Shown here piece after piece: positions 9,496 to 18,093 of a DNA stretch of 64,000 nt. The position numbers and the translations under genes are program-made. The first letter of the stretch is position 1. Every line of letters begins with the position of its first letter. Origin of the DNA: Bacteroidota bacterium (GTDB lineage: Bacteria > Bacteroidota > Bacteroidia > Bacteroidales > Lentimicrobiaceae); NCBI GenBank assembly GCA_023434665.1, contig JAEYSM010000065.1:9779-73778 (forward strand). Reading direction: 5' to 3'. The notes beneath the pieces were generated by a model. That model was given only the letters and a program-made list of their open reading frames with translations. It had not been told where the DNA came from and did no database searches.

Positions 9496-10821
9496 TTAGT
9501 TAACTTCAATGAGTTCTACATCAAATACCAGAGTTGCACTTGGAGGAATAGATGGTCTGCCATTTTCTCCATAAGCAAGTTGTGAAGGAATAATGAGACG
9601 ACCTTTACCACCTTCTTTCATTAACGCAATTCCTTCGTCCCATCCACGAATCACCTGACCCTGGCCAAGAACAAATGAGAAAGGTTCTCCGCGGTCAACT
9701 GATGAATCGAACTTGGTACCATCAATAAGAGTTCCTGTGTAATGTACTTTTACTGTCTTTCCGGCAGCAGCTTGTTCGCCTGTACCTTTTTTGGTTTCAA
9801 TATAATATAATCCTGAGGCAGTAGGAGCTACATTAATGTTATTGGATTTCAGATAACTCTGTAGTTTTCCGGCTTCTTCTTTTTTAGCTCTTTCTTTTTC
9901 TTCGTTAGCTTTCCTTTGCTGATCAGCCTGTTCCTTTTCAAACTGAGCTTTGGTCATAATATCAACCAATTCCAGATCATACAGCAAAGTTGTATAAGGA
10001 GGTATCATCTGACCTCTTCCCTGCTCTCCAAAAGCGAGTGAAGAAGGGACAATAATAGATGCTTTAGATCCTTTTGACATGAGACTGAGAGCTTCTGTAA
10101 CACCTTTATTATCAAAATCTCTTCCACTTTCCCACATCATTGGTTGTCCCTGGTCGTAGGTCGAATAGAGAACGCGTCCGTCTATTGTTGAAACTTTGAA
10201 ATGAATTTTACCATAATCTCCTGTTTTGGGCTTTTGGTTATTACCTTTCTGAGTTTCAATGAAATACAGACCCGAAGGCAATGGAGCTACAGTGATATTA
10301 TTGTTGGTCAGATAACTTTTTAATGAAGTCAGTTCAGTGTTTTTGAATTCTTCCATTTCAACTCTGTGATCAGCTTCCATCTGTTCCTGTGTCTTAGCTG
10401 AAATGAGTTTGATATTAAAATGGATATCCTTGCCAATAAAAGTAGAATCAGGAACCTGTGGCATTCTGATAGTCTTGATAAAGAATGAATCAGCCGAAGT
10501 GATGAAAGTAGCACTGTCCCCTGGCTTCATCATTGTCAATGCTGTATAAAGATCTCCCTTGTAAGTAGGTGGGTTGACCGGTAAAAGGAAATCCTGTGGG
10601 ATTTCAATTGAATTGAATAATGTAGAATCATCAATGGAATACTGAAGTTTTAGATTCAGTACCATTCCTTCTTTCACGGTTGTGGTATCATCACCTTTAA
10701 CGTGAAATTTGTAGTATAAGCCATCGCTTGTTTTTTTGAATCCTCTGTGTTTGGAACATGCAAAGAATGTAAGCATGGTTGCCATTACCAACAGCAAGAG
10801 ATTAAGATTTCTGTATTTCAT
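9496..10821 (-). CDS. FKBP-type peptidyl-prolyl isomerase lipoprotein with three FKBP-like domains
   Basis: A 441-residue lipoprotein: the signal peptide ends at lipobox LTFFAC (Cys22). Three FKBP-like domains follow, at about residues 33-140, 175-290 and 330-441. Only the third keeps the full FKBP signature (VKVHYTGTLIDGTKFDSS, GWDEGIALM, LAYGENGRPSIPPSATLVFDVEL). The first is strongly degenerate and the second partly so, which suggests substrate-binding chaperone domains around one active isomerase. A charged coiled-coil linker joins domains 2 and 3. It is the last gene of the nrnA - GldI-like - FKBP cluster and acts in the cell envelope. Confidence 0.9.
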   Translation of the reverse strand: MKYRNLNLLLLVMATMLTFFACSKHRGFKKTSDGLYYKFHVKGDDTTTVKEGMVLNLKLQYSIDDSTLFNSIEIPQDFLLPVNPPTYKGDLYTALTMMKPGDSATFITSADSFFIKTIRMPQVPDSTFIGKDIHFNIKLISAKTQEQMEADHRVEMEEFKNTELTSLKSYLTNNNITVAPLPSGLYFIETQKGNNQKPKTGDYGKIHFKVSTIDGRVLYSTYDQGQPMMWESGRDFDNKGVTEALSLMSKGSKASIIVPSSLAFGEQGRGQMIPPYTTLLYDLELVDIMTKAQFEKEQADQQRKANEEKERAKKEEAGKLQSYLKSNNINVAPTASGLYYIETKKGTGEQAAAGKTVKVHYTGTLIDGTKFDSSVDRGEPFSFVLGQGQVIRGWDEGIALMKEGGKGRLIIPSQLAYGENGRPSIPPSATLVFDVELIEVN

Positions 10822-10846
10822 CAGGTTACGGTTAATTAATTATTGA

Positions 10847-11479
10847 TCATTTTAACTCAAGTAATTCAATATCATAGATTAGAGTGGATTTTGACGGCAC
10901 TTTATCCAGGTCGCCCAACAATCCATATCCAAGGTGCGAAGGTATGATAAATTTTGCCCTGTCTCCTACTCTTAGCAACAATATTCCTTCCTCCAAACCA
11001 CTCTCAACACCTCCTCTTCCAATAAGAAACTCTTTAGCCCCGGATTCTTCAGAAGAATAAATTTCTTCACCGTTTATCAACTCCACCCTAAAATTAAGAA
11101 CTGCAATCTTTCCTTCTTCTGCTCTTTCTCCATCACCTTTTTTATATATGCCATATCTCAGCCCGGAACCTGTTTCCTGCATCTTCCAATTGCGTCGTTT
11201 TATATAATTATTGATTTGAAGTTCCTCCTCTTTAACTGCCTGTTTATTAGCATGTATTAACGGCTCTTCAAGTTTTTTCGTATCTATCTCTTGGGGTTGT
11301 TCTTCTTTCTGATTAAAACGGCAGGCTGACAAGCTAAGAATTAAAAGACAGCCAATCATAATTAATTGCTTCAAAGTTGGGATCTTCTTCAAACGACTCA
11401 AGCCACTTAAATACCCAATCCAAATGATATGAGTGATCCTGTTTGAAGTAAATGATCCTTTAAGATTAAGATTTCTCAT
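10847..11479 (-). CDS. GldI-like FKBP-type peptidyl-prolyl isomerase lipoprotein
   Basis: A small lipoprotein PPIase resembling GldI, known from flavobacterial gliding and T9SS gene sets. A single FKBP domain occupies the C-terminal half (VLNFRVELINGEEIYSS ... IPSHLGYGLLGDLDKVPSKSTLIYDIEL). Start choice is uncertain. The ATG at 11479 overlaps the upstream nrnA stop (ATGA), implying translational coupling, but leaves 35 residues before a signal peptide. A TTG at 11374 would give MKQLIMIGCLLILSLSAC, a textbook lipoprotein signal with Cys18. The T9SS cargo elsewhere in the window fits a role in the secretion envelope. Confidence 0.82.
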   Translation of the reverse strand: MRNLNLKGSFTSNRITHIIWIGYLSGLSRLKKIPTLKQLIMIGCLLILSLSACRFNQKEEQPQEIDTKKLEEPLIHANKQAVKEEELQINNYIKRRNWKMQETGSGLRYGIYKKGDGERAEEGKIAVLNFRVELINGEEIYSSEESGAKEFLIGRGGVESGLEEGILLLRVGDRAKFIIPSHLGYGLLGDLDKVPSKSTLIYDIELLELK

Positions 11480-12522
11480 AATACAGAACTTTTATGAGCA
11501 GCTGAATTCAACGCTTCTTTATAGTCTTTAAGGATACTTTCGAAATTTGCAAGTGTCTCTTTCATAGGTACAAATGAGTCACCACCAGCGGCATTCATAT
11601 GTCCGCCTCCCTTAAAATACTTTCTCGCAATTTCATTAACCGGAAAATCAGCTTTTGACCTCAGTGAAATTCTTATTGAACCATTCTTTTCAGTAAACAA
11701 AGCAGCACAACTTATATTCCTGATGGACAATGCATAATTGACAAATCCCTCAGTGTCTCCGGGTTGATGGTTATACTTCTCCAGGTCTTCTTTAGTCAGC
11801 CATATGTATGCTGTACTGTATTCATTGAGGACTACCATTTTTTCACTCAAACAAAATCCAAGAAGTCTCATACGATTTTCAGCATAAGTATCATAAACGA
11901 GTCGGTGGACAAGTTCAGTATCAACTCCTCTTTTAATGAGGTCAGCAACAATGGTATGTGTTTCCGGATAATTGCAGGCATAACTGAATGAACCGGTATC
12001 AGTCATCATTCCAACATAAATATTAACGCCAACAGAATAATCAATCAGGTCTCTATCGCCTAAAGCACTAATGAAATTATAAATTAATTCAGCAGTAGAA
12101 GATACCTCAATGATAGAAAATGAAAGATCGAACTGGTCTTCAGGAAATGGATGATGATCTATGAGTACCTTCCTGGATTCAGCGCTTAATAGTTGGTCTT
12201 TAAACAGATTTACTCTTGAAATGGCGTTGTAATCCAGACAAAATATTAATTCCGCCTCTTTTATCAGTCTTGCACCTTTTTTACTGTGATGAAAATAAAT
12301 AACCGCATCTTCAAGTCCCGGCATCCATCCAAGGAATTCTGGTACATCATTAGGTATTAATACATTTACTGAATGCCCCTTCTTTTTAAGATAGTGATAC
12401 AATGCAAGGGAAGAACCAATTGCATCACCATCCGGGTTGTAATGAGTAGTGATAAGAATTTTTTTGGGTTCTGACAGTATGCTACTAATTTCCGAGACTG
12501 AACTGTTATTGAATTTTTGCAA
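11476..12522 (-). CDS. nrnA: DHH family phosphoesterase, NrnA-type (oligoribonuclease / pAp phosphatase)
   Basis: A 348-residue DHH-DHHA1 protein. Motifs in order: THYNPDGDAIGSSLAL (metal-binding motif), FCLDYNA, the name-giving LIDHHPF, TDTGSFSY, and the DHHA1 glycine motif GGGHMNAAGG near the C-terminus. Family members degrade nano-RNA oligonucleotides and dephosphorylate 3'-phosphoadenosine-5'-phosphate. The gene ends in TGA overlapping the next start by 4 bp. A TATTTTTG element lies 40 bp upstream on the same strand, divergent from ndk. Confidence 0.9.
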   Translation of the reverse strand: MQKFNNSSVSEISSILSEPKKILITTHYNPDGDAIGSSLALYHYLKKKGHSVNVLIPNDVPEFLGWMPGLEDAVIYFHHSKKGARLIKEAELIFCLDYNAISRVNLFKDQLLSAESRKVLIDHHPFPEDQFDLSFSIIEVSSTAELIYNFISALGDRDLIDYSVGVNIYVGMMTDTGSFSYACNYPETHTIVADLIKRGVDTELVHRLVYDTYAENRMRLLGFCLSEKMVVLNEYSTAYIWLTKEDLEKYNHQPGDTEGFVNYALSIRNISCAALFTEKNGSIRISLRSKADFPVNEIARKYFKGGGHMNAAGGDSFVPMKETLANFESILKDYKEALNSAAHKSSVL

Positions 12523-12562
12523 GCCTTCTGTTTTAAAGTTAAATAGCGAATTAAATTGAACA

Positions 12563-12570
12563 CAAAAATA
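12563..12570 (-). promoter_or_regulatory. Candidate -7 promoter element for nrnA
   Basis: TATTTTTG on the minus strand, an exact TAnnTTTG match about 40 bp upstream of the nrnA start. No well-spaced TTG. Confidence 0.4.
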
Positions 12571-12632
12571 GTTATTTATGTTATGTGACCTTGAAACAAA
12601 TTAGTATATTTACTCTATCAACATAAATAGAG

Positions 12633-13052
12633 ATGACAGGTAATATTACATTCACAATGATTAAGCCCGATGCAGTCAGAAACCTTCATTCGGGAAAAAT
12701 ACTTGATATGATTATAAATGCCGGCTTTGAGATTAAAGCGCTTAAAATGGTAAAACTCACAAGAGAAGTGGCTTCAAAATTTTATGAGATCCATAAAGAA
12801 AGGCCATTTTATTCTACTCTTGTTGAGTTTATGAGCTCGGGGCCTGTAATCGCTATAGTCCTTCAAAAAAGCGATGCCGTGCAGTCATTCCGTGATTTTA
12901 TAGGATCTACCAATCCAGCTGAAGCCGTAAACGGGAGTATAAGACAAATGTTTGGCACATCCATTCAAAATAATGCTGTCCATGGCTCTGACAGTGATGA
13001 AAATGCCATAAGAGAGAGTACTTTCTTCTTTTCGGAATTTGAGATGATTTAA
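12633..13052 (+). CDS. ndk: Nucleoside-diphosphate kinase
   Basis: A 139-residue NDK, transferring the gamma-phosphate of NTPs to NDPs through a phospho-His intermediate. Catalytic His117 sits in NAVHGSDSDENA, and the nucleotide-binding N-terminus reads FTMIKPDAV. Length and motifs are typical. It is divergent from nrnA, a pairing with PPIase genes that I recall from other Bacteroidetes. Confidence 0.97.
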   Translation: MTGNITFTMIKPDAVRNLHSGKILDMIINAGFEIKALKMVKLTREVASKFYEIHKERPFYSTLVEFMSSGPVIAIVLQKSDAVQSFRDFIGSTNPAEAVNGSIRQMFGTSIQNNAVHGSDSDENAIRESTFFFSEFEMI

Positions 13053-13059
13053 TAAAATG

Positions 13060-13084
13060 TTGACTCAGATTAATCAAGAGTCAA
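13060..13084. terminator. Weak hairpin between convergent ndk and XRE gene
   Basis: Seven-bp inverted repeat ttgactc / gagtcaa with an 11-nt loop in the 56-bp gap between two convergent genes. It lacks a strong T-run on either strand, so this is a tentative terminator. Confidence 0.35.
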
Positions 13085-13108
13085 AAAGTTATAAAATAGT
13101 AGATAGTT

Positions 13109-13756
13109 CTATTCAGGGTGATACTCTGCGAAACTCTTGTCCGAATAAAAAATCACTATTTTGGTCACTCGTCGGGAATTCTGGCGATTTTTAGGCTTAT
13201 CCTCATAAACAGGCCTGGGAGCCTCATAATTTGATTCTGAATCCGGGAGAAGTATTTCTTCATCCAACTGTTTTTCATTTCTTATAACGCCTCTTTTGGG
13301 CTCGATAAATTCTTCATCTGGCTCTTGGTCATAGTCAGATTGATTATCAGCAGCCTCTAAGGGTTCATTGAATAAATCCATTAGCGAGGCCTGTCTTCGC
13401 TCACCTGAAACTCTATCTCTTAAAATCTCTTGCGAAGGTTTTTCTTTTGATTTTTCTTCGCTAATAGATTGATTTTCTGCTTTTTCTTCATTCATCCTTC
13501 CTGAAGATGGTGTATTACTAATGTACTGTCCGGTATTCTTATTGTAAGGATTCATCATTGGTCCTTCACCAAACAATAACCAGTTCATGCTAATGTCCGG
13601 ATATTTCCTGAGGAGTTTTTGTACGAAGTCAAGGCTGGGCTTATTTCTTCCATTAAGGATATGGGAAACACCAGATCTTTGAACACCTATCTGATCTGCC
13701 ATCTCTGCAGGTGTAATATTCTTGGTTTTTATAACCAATGCAATTCTTGAATTCAT
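13109..13756 (-). CDS. XRE-family helix-turn-helix transcriptional regulator
   Basis: A 215-residue protein with an N-terminal Cro/CI-type HTH (about residues 3-60: TPAEMADQIGVQRSGVSHILNGRNKPSLDFVQKLLRKYP, read in parts). It continues into the NWLLFGEGPM stretch common in Bacteroidetes phage-repressor-like regulators. The remaining ~145 residues are acidic, low-complexity and probably disordered, with no peptidase or sensor domain. It has its own promoter, and repeated TTTACAAAT-like motifs fill the upstream DNA, which suggests autoregulation. The target genes are unknown. Confidence 0.88.
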   Translation of the reverse strand: MNSRIALVIKTKNITPAEMADQIGVQRSGVSHILNGRNKPSLDFVQKLLRKYPDISMNWLLFGEGPMMNPYNKNTGQYISNTPSSGRMNEEKAENQSISEEKSKEKPSQEILRDRVSGERRQASLMDLFNEPLEAADNQSDYDQEPDEEFIEPKRGVIRNEKQLDEEILLPDSESNYEAPRPVYEDKPKNRQNSRRVTKIVIFYSDKSFAEYHPE

Positions 13757-13767
13757 AGTAACCTATA

Positions 13768-14108
13768 TTTACATTTGTAATCTCGCTTTACAAATATAAA
13801 GAAAAGCTAAATGATATCAATGTAATCTCCAATATTTTCCCAAATTAGGTATATTTTAGTTTAACTGAAAACTCTATATGTCTGATTATCTATTTCTTAT
13901 AAATTAGTTAAACCAAAAAATCTAAATTATTGTCCACAAGCTCTTTATAATGCATCACTACTTCAAATATAGTACTATATAAGACTGGTTTTTAGCTTTT
14001 TATATAATAGAAATAGATTAAGTTAGTGAAACATAGGTGTGTTACAATTGTTTCTTACATTTACAAATGTATCACTATGTAAATTTATATACAATATACA
14101 TTTGTAAT
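13768..14108. promoter_or_regulatory. Cluster of candidate operator motifs (TTTACAAATGTA-like)
   Basis: The same motif recurs in both orientations upstream of the XRE gene: tttacatttgtaatc (13768-13782), ctttacaaatataaa (13786-13800), ttacatttacaaatgta (about 14056-14072) and tacatttgtaatc (about 14096-14108). The stretch tacatttgtaatct is repeated exactly about 330 bp apart. No other intergenic region in the window shows this density. Assignment to the XRE protein is inference from position. Confidence 0.45.
13791..13820 (-). promoter_or_regulatory. Promoter of the XRE regulator (TTG - 19 bp - TATATTTG)
   Basis: On the minus strand, TTG (13818-13820) is followed after 19 bp by TATATTTG (13791-13798), a full match to the Bacteroidota -33/-7 promoter. 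The -7 box itself lies inside a TTTACAAAT-type motif, so a protein bound there would block initiation. Confidence 0.7.
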
Positions 14109-14109
14109 C

Positions 14110-15342
14110 TTTTTTTGATACTTTCTGCAAACATGTCATAATTCCTTATTCTTATTAGCTTTAATAAGGTGATTAATTACTTTATATGACTCTTTCAACT
14201 GCCTTTAATTGATGTTCTTATATAATTATTAATATCCGATTCAGATTCAGACATTTTGCCGTATTCTACAATTGTAAACATCACTTTACGTAATAATTAT
14301 TCAATTCAGGTTTAATCTTTTAGTTTTTTACTTCCCTTCTATTCAAACTCCCGGAAAAATCACCGAGTTGTCCTCGACAGATGAAGTGACTTTTACTCAG
14401 CAGTCGTATATCGATGATGCTCTTCACGCGGCTGTCTTCCACAGACGAATTAACTTCCACTCACTGGTCATCTTCCGATGTGTGGTTTTGATTAATCCAC
14501 CCCTACCAATGGAGAATCTTTCACTAAGCGATCCTATCTGACGTTTGAACTTTCTGAGTAGTCATCTACCGATAATTAAATTTTACTCAGCGGTTGTTGG
14601 CAGAAATGTGATTACGAATTAACCCATGAAGCAAAAGTTCATGATAAGGATATTGAAGTCACGATATCCGATAAGGAAAAGTGAAATAAGGACGGAGGAA
14701 ACTATAAGCGGCTGAGAATTCAAAATTCATGTCCTCTACATCAGTTGATTTTAAATTTCAAATTCTGGGAGGGTTAAAATAGTATTAAAAATGCTGCACG
14801 CCGCTTCCCTATTGACCTTAAGAAAATTTGATGTAAGCTCTATAAATTTGTTTTTGGCAAATTGAAGTTAGCAAACTGAGTTGACTCTGTATTATTAAAG
14901 AGATAGTTCTATTATGGTTCAATTACGGTTACCTTACCGTTAACTTACCCTTAAATTACGGTTTGGGTAAATGAACCCTTTGTCAACCGTATGTCTATTG
15001 TATGATTTCTTCATGTCAATCTACCAACTGCTGATATAAAATGGTGGACCTATTCAAAGCCTAGCTCAGATCATTTACAATTTGTTATGCTCAGGATACC
15101 TGGCAACAAATGAATTTCCCACATAATACTACAAATGAGAAAATCATAGCCTCATCCATCTGAAGCGTGTTTGCATATGTTCCAAGCTATTGTAGGATCT
15201 ATAGATCTTACACCTCTTCAGTAAAACGGTCATTTGATAATGGTAAAAGCTGGGAAGAAATTTCCACCATTCCCAAGGGATTTTCCTCTATCTGTTAAAA
15301 GGCCTGAGTAGTTGTGTAATCCAGAAAGTGATTGTTAAGTAG
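14110..15342. other. Gene-free stretch, about 1.2 kb
   Basis: No ORF of convincing composition on either strand between the operator cluster and the S8 protease gene. It contains a decayed ~32-bp tandem repeat (listed separately) and a 10-bp direct repeat AATTACGGTT (14921 and 14954) in a locally repetitive ttacc/ggtta stretch. The rest is AT-rich with no recognisable homology. It may be a remnant of lost genes. Confidence 0.5.
14359..14612 (+). repeat. Degenerate tandem repeat, about 8 units of 31-32 bp
   Basis: Units beginning near 14359, 14391, 14423, 14454, 14486, 14518, 14550 and 14581 share a pattern like TTTACTCAGC-GTCATCTTCCGATGA. The clearest copies are 14391 (ttttactcagcagtcgtata), 14454 (cttccactcactggtcatct), 14550 and 14581 (ttttactcagcggttg). 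Unit 14486 is nearly unrecognisable. Starts spaced 64, 64, 31 and 31 bp set the period. Read in parts, units encode a peptide like SSTDEVTFTQ, but frames break between units. Confidence 0.5.
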
Positions 15343-17007
15343 CTATTTTATAAGCTTTTGATTGAAGGTTGTGTTGTTATAACTCACCTGAATGAAATAG
15401 ATGCCTGATCTCAGACCACCTAATCCGTTTACTTTGATGTTCTTGTTTGACTTATCCGATACGAGCTCTTTCACTATTCTTCCGGAGGAATTAATCAGTT
15501 TGATCATTACCGGCCCATTCAATGAATCTTCAATATCTATATCAATATAATCGGAAAAGGGATTGGGATAAAATCTTGTCTTAACCTCTTTAAATCCATT
15601 AGTCATTGTCAGTGAATTAGCAAGTACAAAATCGGGTATTCCCCATCCGATAAAGTTATCAGGATTTGTTGCTCTGCTCGCACTCTGTTTAATAAAGGAA
15701 ATAATCTCCATATTGGAATAGGTAGGATTTGCCTGCCAGAAACAAGCGGCTGCTCCACTAAGAATAGGAGAAGAGAAAGATGTACCATTAGCCATTGAAA
15801 TGCCGTAAGGACTTGCAACTACAGCTTCACGACCCTGAGCAGCAATTTCAGGTTTGACCCTGCCATCGTATGTTGGTCCTCTGGAACTAAATGAAGCATA
15901 ATTTCCAAAAGCATCAACAGCACCAACCGTTAGGACACTGTCGCCATCTGCTGGTGCAGATATATAGGTCCATGGATTATTTCCTTCATTACCTGCACTG
16001 TTAACAACCAGCATTCCTTTGGCAGCTGCCAAGTCGGCACCAATAGTTATAGGGGCTGTGTCTCCATTCATGTCAGCATAAGTGTGATTTTCAGAAGGAT
16101 TATCGAAAGTGGTATAACCCAAAGATGTATTAATGACATCAACTCCAACAGAGTCCGCATATTCAGCTGCATTTATCCAGTAATATTCCTCCATAAGGTA
16201 CTCACCATTAGTATCTTCAGATCTTAACAGATAGTAAGATGCATGTGGTGCTGTACCAACAAACTGACCTGGCAGATTACCTCCCATAGTTGATAATACC
16301 ATAGTGCCATGTGAACTCATATCTGTATTATATATGTTAGTGCCGGGTTGCACAAAATCTCTTGTACCTAAAATTCTGTTAGTTGCAAAAAGACTGTCAA
16401 AAACATCCATTACATCAACACTATTAAATCCGGCATCAATAACTGCAATGACCATACCGGCCCCTGTGTATCCCATATCATGAAGTTCATTTATCTTAAG
16501 CATCTGCGCCTGGTTTGCCGATGCTCCATAATCAAATACACCTGTCTTATATGAGTGCTTCAGTTTAGTTTCATCCAGTTTTTGCACTTTTTCATTGAAA
16601 AAGAAACGCTTAAAGCGATTATTGTTCTTTTTAACTGAAGGGGCTTGTATTGGGTTAATCCTTTCAATAAAAGGTAATCCTACAACAGAGTTATAATCTT
16701 CAGAGCTTAAATTTGCCATGACCATATTGAGCCACTTCGATTTATAATAGATTTCTGCTCCATTATCCTGCAATGCCTGAATATAGGATTCACTGATTGG
16801 AAGATCAGTATTGTTTAATGGAATTTGTTGTAATATTCTTCTTTCAATGGATTTCTGAGAAAGGTATTCAGAAGGTTTCGACAACGAGAATTTTGAATTG
16901 CCTTTATCCTTCAGTTTTATCAGATAGGATTTTGTTGCATCCTGAGCTGAAAGGAGTAATGAAGACAAAAAAAGAAATATAAAAAGTACGGGTAATTTTA
17001 CTTTCAT
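15343..17007 (-). CDS. Secreted S8 (subtilisin-like) serine protease with T9SS type A sorting domain
   Basis: A 554-residue secreted protease. An N-terminal signal peptide ends near LLLSAQD, then a pro-region (about residues 25-150) precedes the S8 domain. The catalytic triad is visible as Asp191 (VIDAGF), His233 (SSHGTM) and Ser410 (NGTSFSSP), with oxyanion Asn340 in SAGNEG. The C-terminal ~80 residues start with FYPNPFSDYI and end GIYFIQVSYNNTTFNQKLIK, the type A sorting signal read by the type IX secretion system. It is monocistronic with a TTG-18-TATTTTTG promoter. Confidence 0.93.
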   Translation of the reverse strand: MKVKLPVLFIFLFLSSLLLSAQDATKSYLIKLKDKGNSKFSLSKPSEYLSQKSIERRILQQIPLNNTDLPISESYIQALQDNGAEIYYKSKWLNMVMANLSSEDYNSVVGLPFIERINPIQAPSVKKNNNRFKRFFFNEKVQKLDETKLKHSYKTGVFDYGASANQAQMLKINELHDMGYTGAGMVIAVIDAGFNSVDVMDVFDSLFATNRILGTRDFVQPGTNIYNTDMSSHGTMVLSTMGGNLPGQFVGTAPHASYYLLRSEDTNGEYLMEEYYWINAAEYADSVGVDVINTSLGYTTFDNPSENHTYADMNGDTAPITIGADLAAAKGMLVVNSAGNEGNNPWTYISAPADGDSVLTVGAVDAFGNYASFSSRGPTYDGRVKPEIAAQGREAVVASPYGISMANGTSFSSPILSGAAACFWQANPTYSNMEIISFIKQSASRATNPDNFIGWGIPDFVLANSLTMTNGFKEVKTRFYPNPFSDYIDIDIEDSLNGPVMIKLINSSGRIVKELVSDKSNKNIKVNGLGGLRSGIYFIQVSYNNTTFNQKLIK

Positions 17008-17056
17008 TCTAATGAGTTTATTTAGTTAAATAACAATGCGTTCCCTTCATAGTTTG

Positions 17057-17085
17057 CAAAAATATAAATTCAATCGGTTTAACAA
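17057..17085 (-). promoter_or_regulatory. Promoter of the S8 protease gene (TTG - 18 bp - TATTTTTG)
   Basis: Minus-strand TTG at 17083-17085 and TATTTTTG at 17057-17064, one base short of the usual 19-21 bp spacing, 50 bp before the ATG. Confidence 0.55.
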
Positions 17086-17090
17086 ATATT

Positions 17091-18047
17091 TTATGCAATT
17101 TTCAGGCCACTGATATATCGGTCTTTGTCGTTCAGGTCCTGATAAACCATTATTTCGTCAAAAGCATATTCCCTCATTAAATTCACTAACTCCAGACTGT
17201 GATTTTCGTTTATTTCAAACCAGAGCCGGCCTGATTTTTTGAGATGATGCAGCGAATAATTTAAAATCGCACGATAAAACAACAGTGGGTCGTTATCTTT
17301 CACAAATAAGGCAAGATCAGGCTCATACTGAAGCACATTGGTTGACATCAATGCCTTTTCAGATTCCTTCACATATGGGGGATTACTTATTATAATGTCG
17401 TAGATAAAACCATGATCTTCTTTATTGTGTGGCAAACTGTGGGTTGGAGCTGATTGGCCTCTTTCATGCTTGGGGATGTTTTGCCCTCCTGAATCAATAT
17501 TATGTATCAGCAGGAAATTTCTATCATACTCAAGAATGTCCTGCCGTAAAAATTTTATTCTGACGTCATGTTTCAGAGCATTGGCCTTTGCAACTTCAAG
17601 TGCTTCTGTTGAAATGTCCATAGCAGACACATCGGCATTCTTTAAATGCAATGCAATAGAAACAGCAATTGCCCCACTCCCTGTCCCAATATCGAGAATG
17701 TTGTATGCTTTAGATTCATCAAGACTTTTTAAAATGAGTTTTATAAGTTCTTCAGTCTCCCCACGAGGTATTAAAACATCCGGAGTAACCTTAAATTCAA
17801 GGCCATTGAACCATGCTTTTCCAACAACATACTGTACCGGCTTTTCCTTCATAAGTTCCGGAATCGCTTCATTTACTTTGTCAATAAACTCGCTTTCAGC
17901 CTCCTCATCCTTTATTAATAGCCACTTGTGACTTTCAATTGGACTTATTGCTTTAAAAAAGTACGTCTGTATAGCTTTCGCTTCCCTATCACCGTATATT
18001 GGTCTTAGTTTGTCAATTACTAACCGGGCAAGTTGACCATAATTCAT
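17091..18047 (-). CDS. prmC: Peptide chain release factor N5-glutamine methyltransferase
   Basis: A SAM-dependent enzyme that methylates the GGQ glutamine of release factors RF1/RF2. It has an N-terminal helical domain (about residues 1-75), the SAM motif ILDIGTGSGAIAVSIAL (117-133), and the catalytic NPPYV (222-226) that binds the substrate glutamine. At 318 residues it is longer than the usual ~280 because of an extra segment of about 33 residues (181-213, rich in His, Gln, Asn, Pro) just before the catalytic strand. That insert looks unlike the rest of the protein. The gene starts 46 bp from a divergent ORF. Confidence 0.93.
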   Translation of the reverse strand: MNYGQLARLVIDKLRPIYGDREAKAIQTYFFKAISPIESHKWLLIKDEEAESEFIDKVNEAIPELMKEKPVQYVVGKAWFNGLEFKVTPDVLIPRGETEELIKLILKSLDESKAYNILDIGTGSGAIAVSIALHLKNADVSAMDISTEALEVAKANALKHDVRIKFLRQDILEYDRNFLLIHNIDSGGQNIPKHERGQSAPTHSLPHNKEDHGFIYDIIISNPPYVKESEKALMSTNVLQYEPDLALFVKDNDPLLFYRAILNYSLHHLKKSGRLWFEINENHSLELVNLMREYAFDEIMVYQDLNDKDRYISGLKIA

Positions 18048-18064
18048 CTTAATGCATAATTTTG
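18033..18064 (+). promoter_or_regulatory. Promoter for the 326-aa hypothetical gene (TTG - 21 bp - TAATTTTG)
   Basis: TTG at 18033-18035 and TAATTTTG at 18057-18064 match both halves of the Bacteroidota promoter with 21-bp spacing. Transcription would begin near 18071, so translation cannot start at the ATG at 18052 on this message; the ATG at 18094 fits. Confidence 0.6.
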
Positions 18065-18067
18065 CAA

Positions 18068-18075
18068 CAAAAATA
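18068..18075 (-). promoter_or_regulatory. Candidate -7 promoter element for prmC
   Basis: TATTTTTG on the minus strand, 21 bp upstream of the prmC ATG and almost touching the opposite-strand -7 box. The two divergent promoters would therefore interfere. No clear -33 TTG. Confidence 0.45.
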
Positions 18076-18093
18076 CTCCACTATCCCATTCCT

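Noticed and set aside
14359..14612. Degenerate repeats as a CRISPR array
   Set aside because: Units are contiguous without unique spacers, highly diverged, and no cas genes are nearby.
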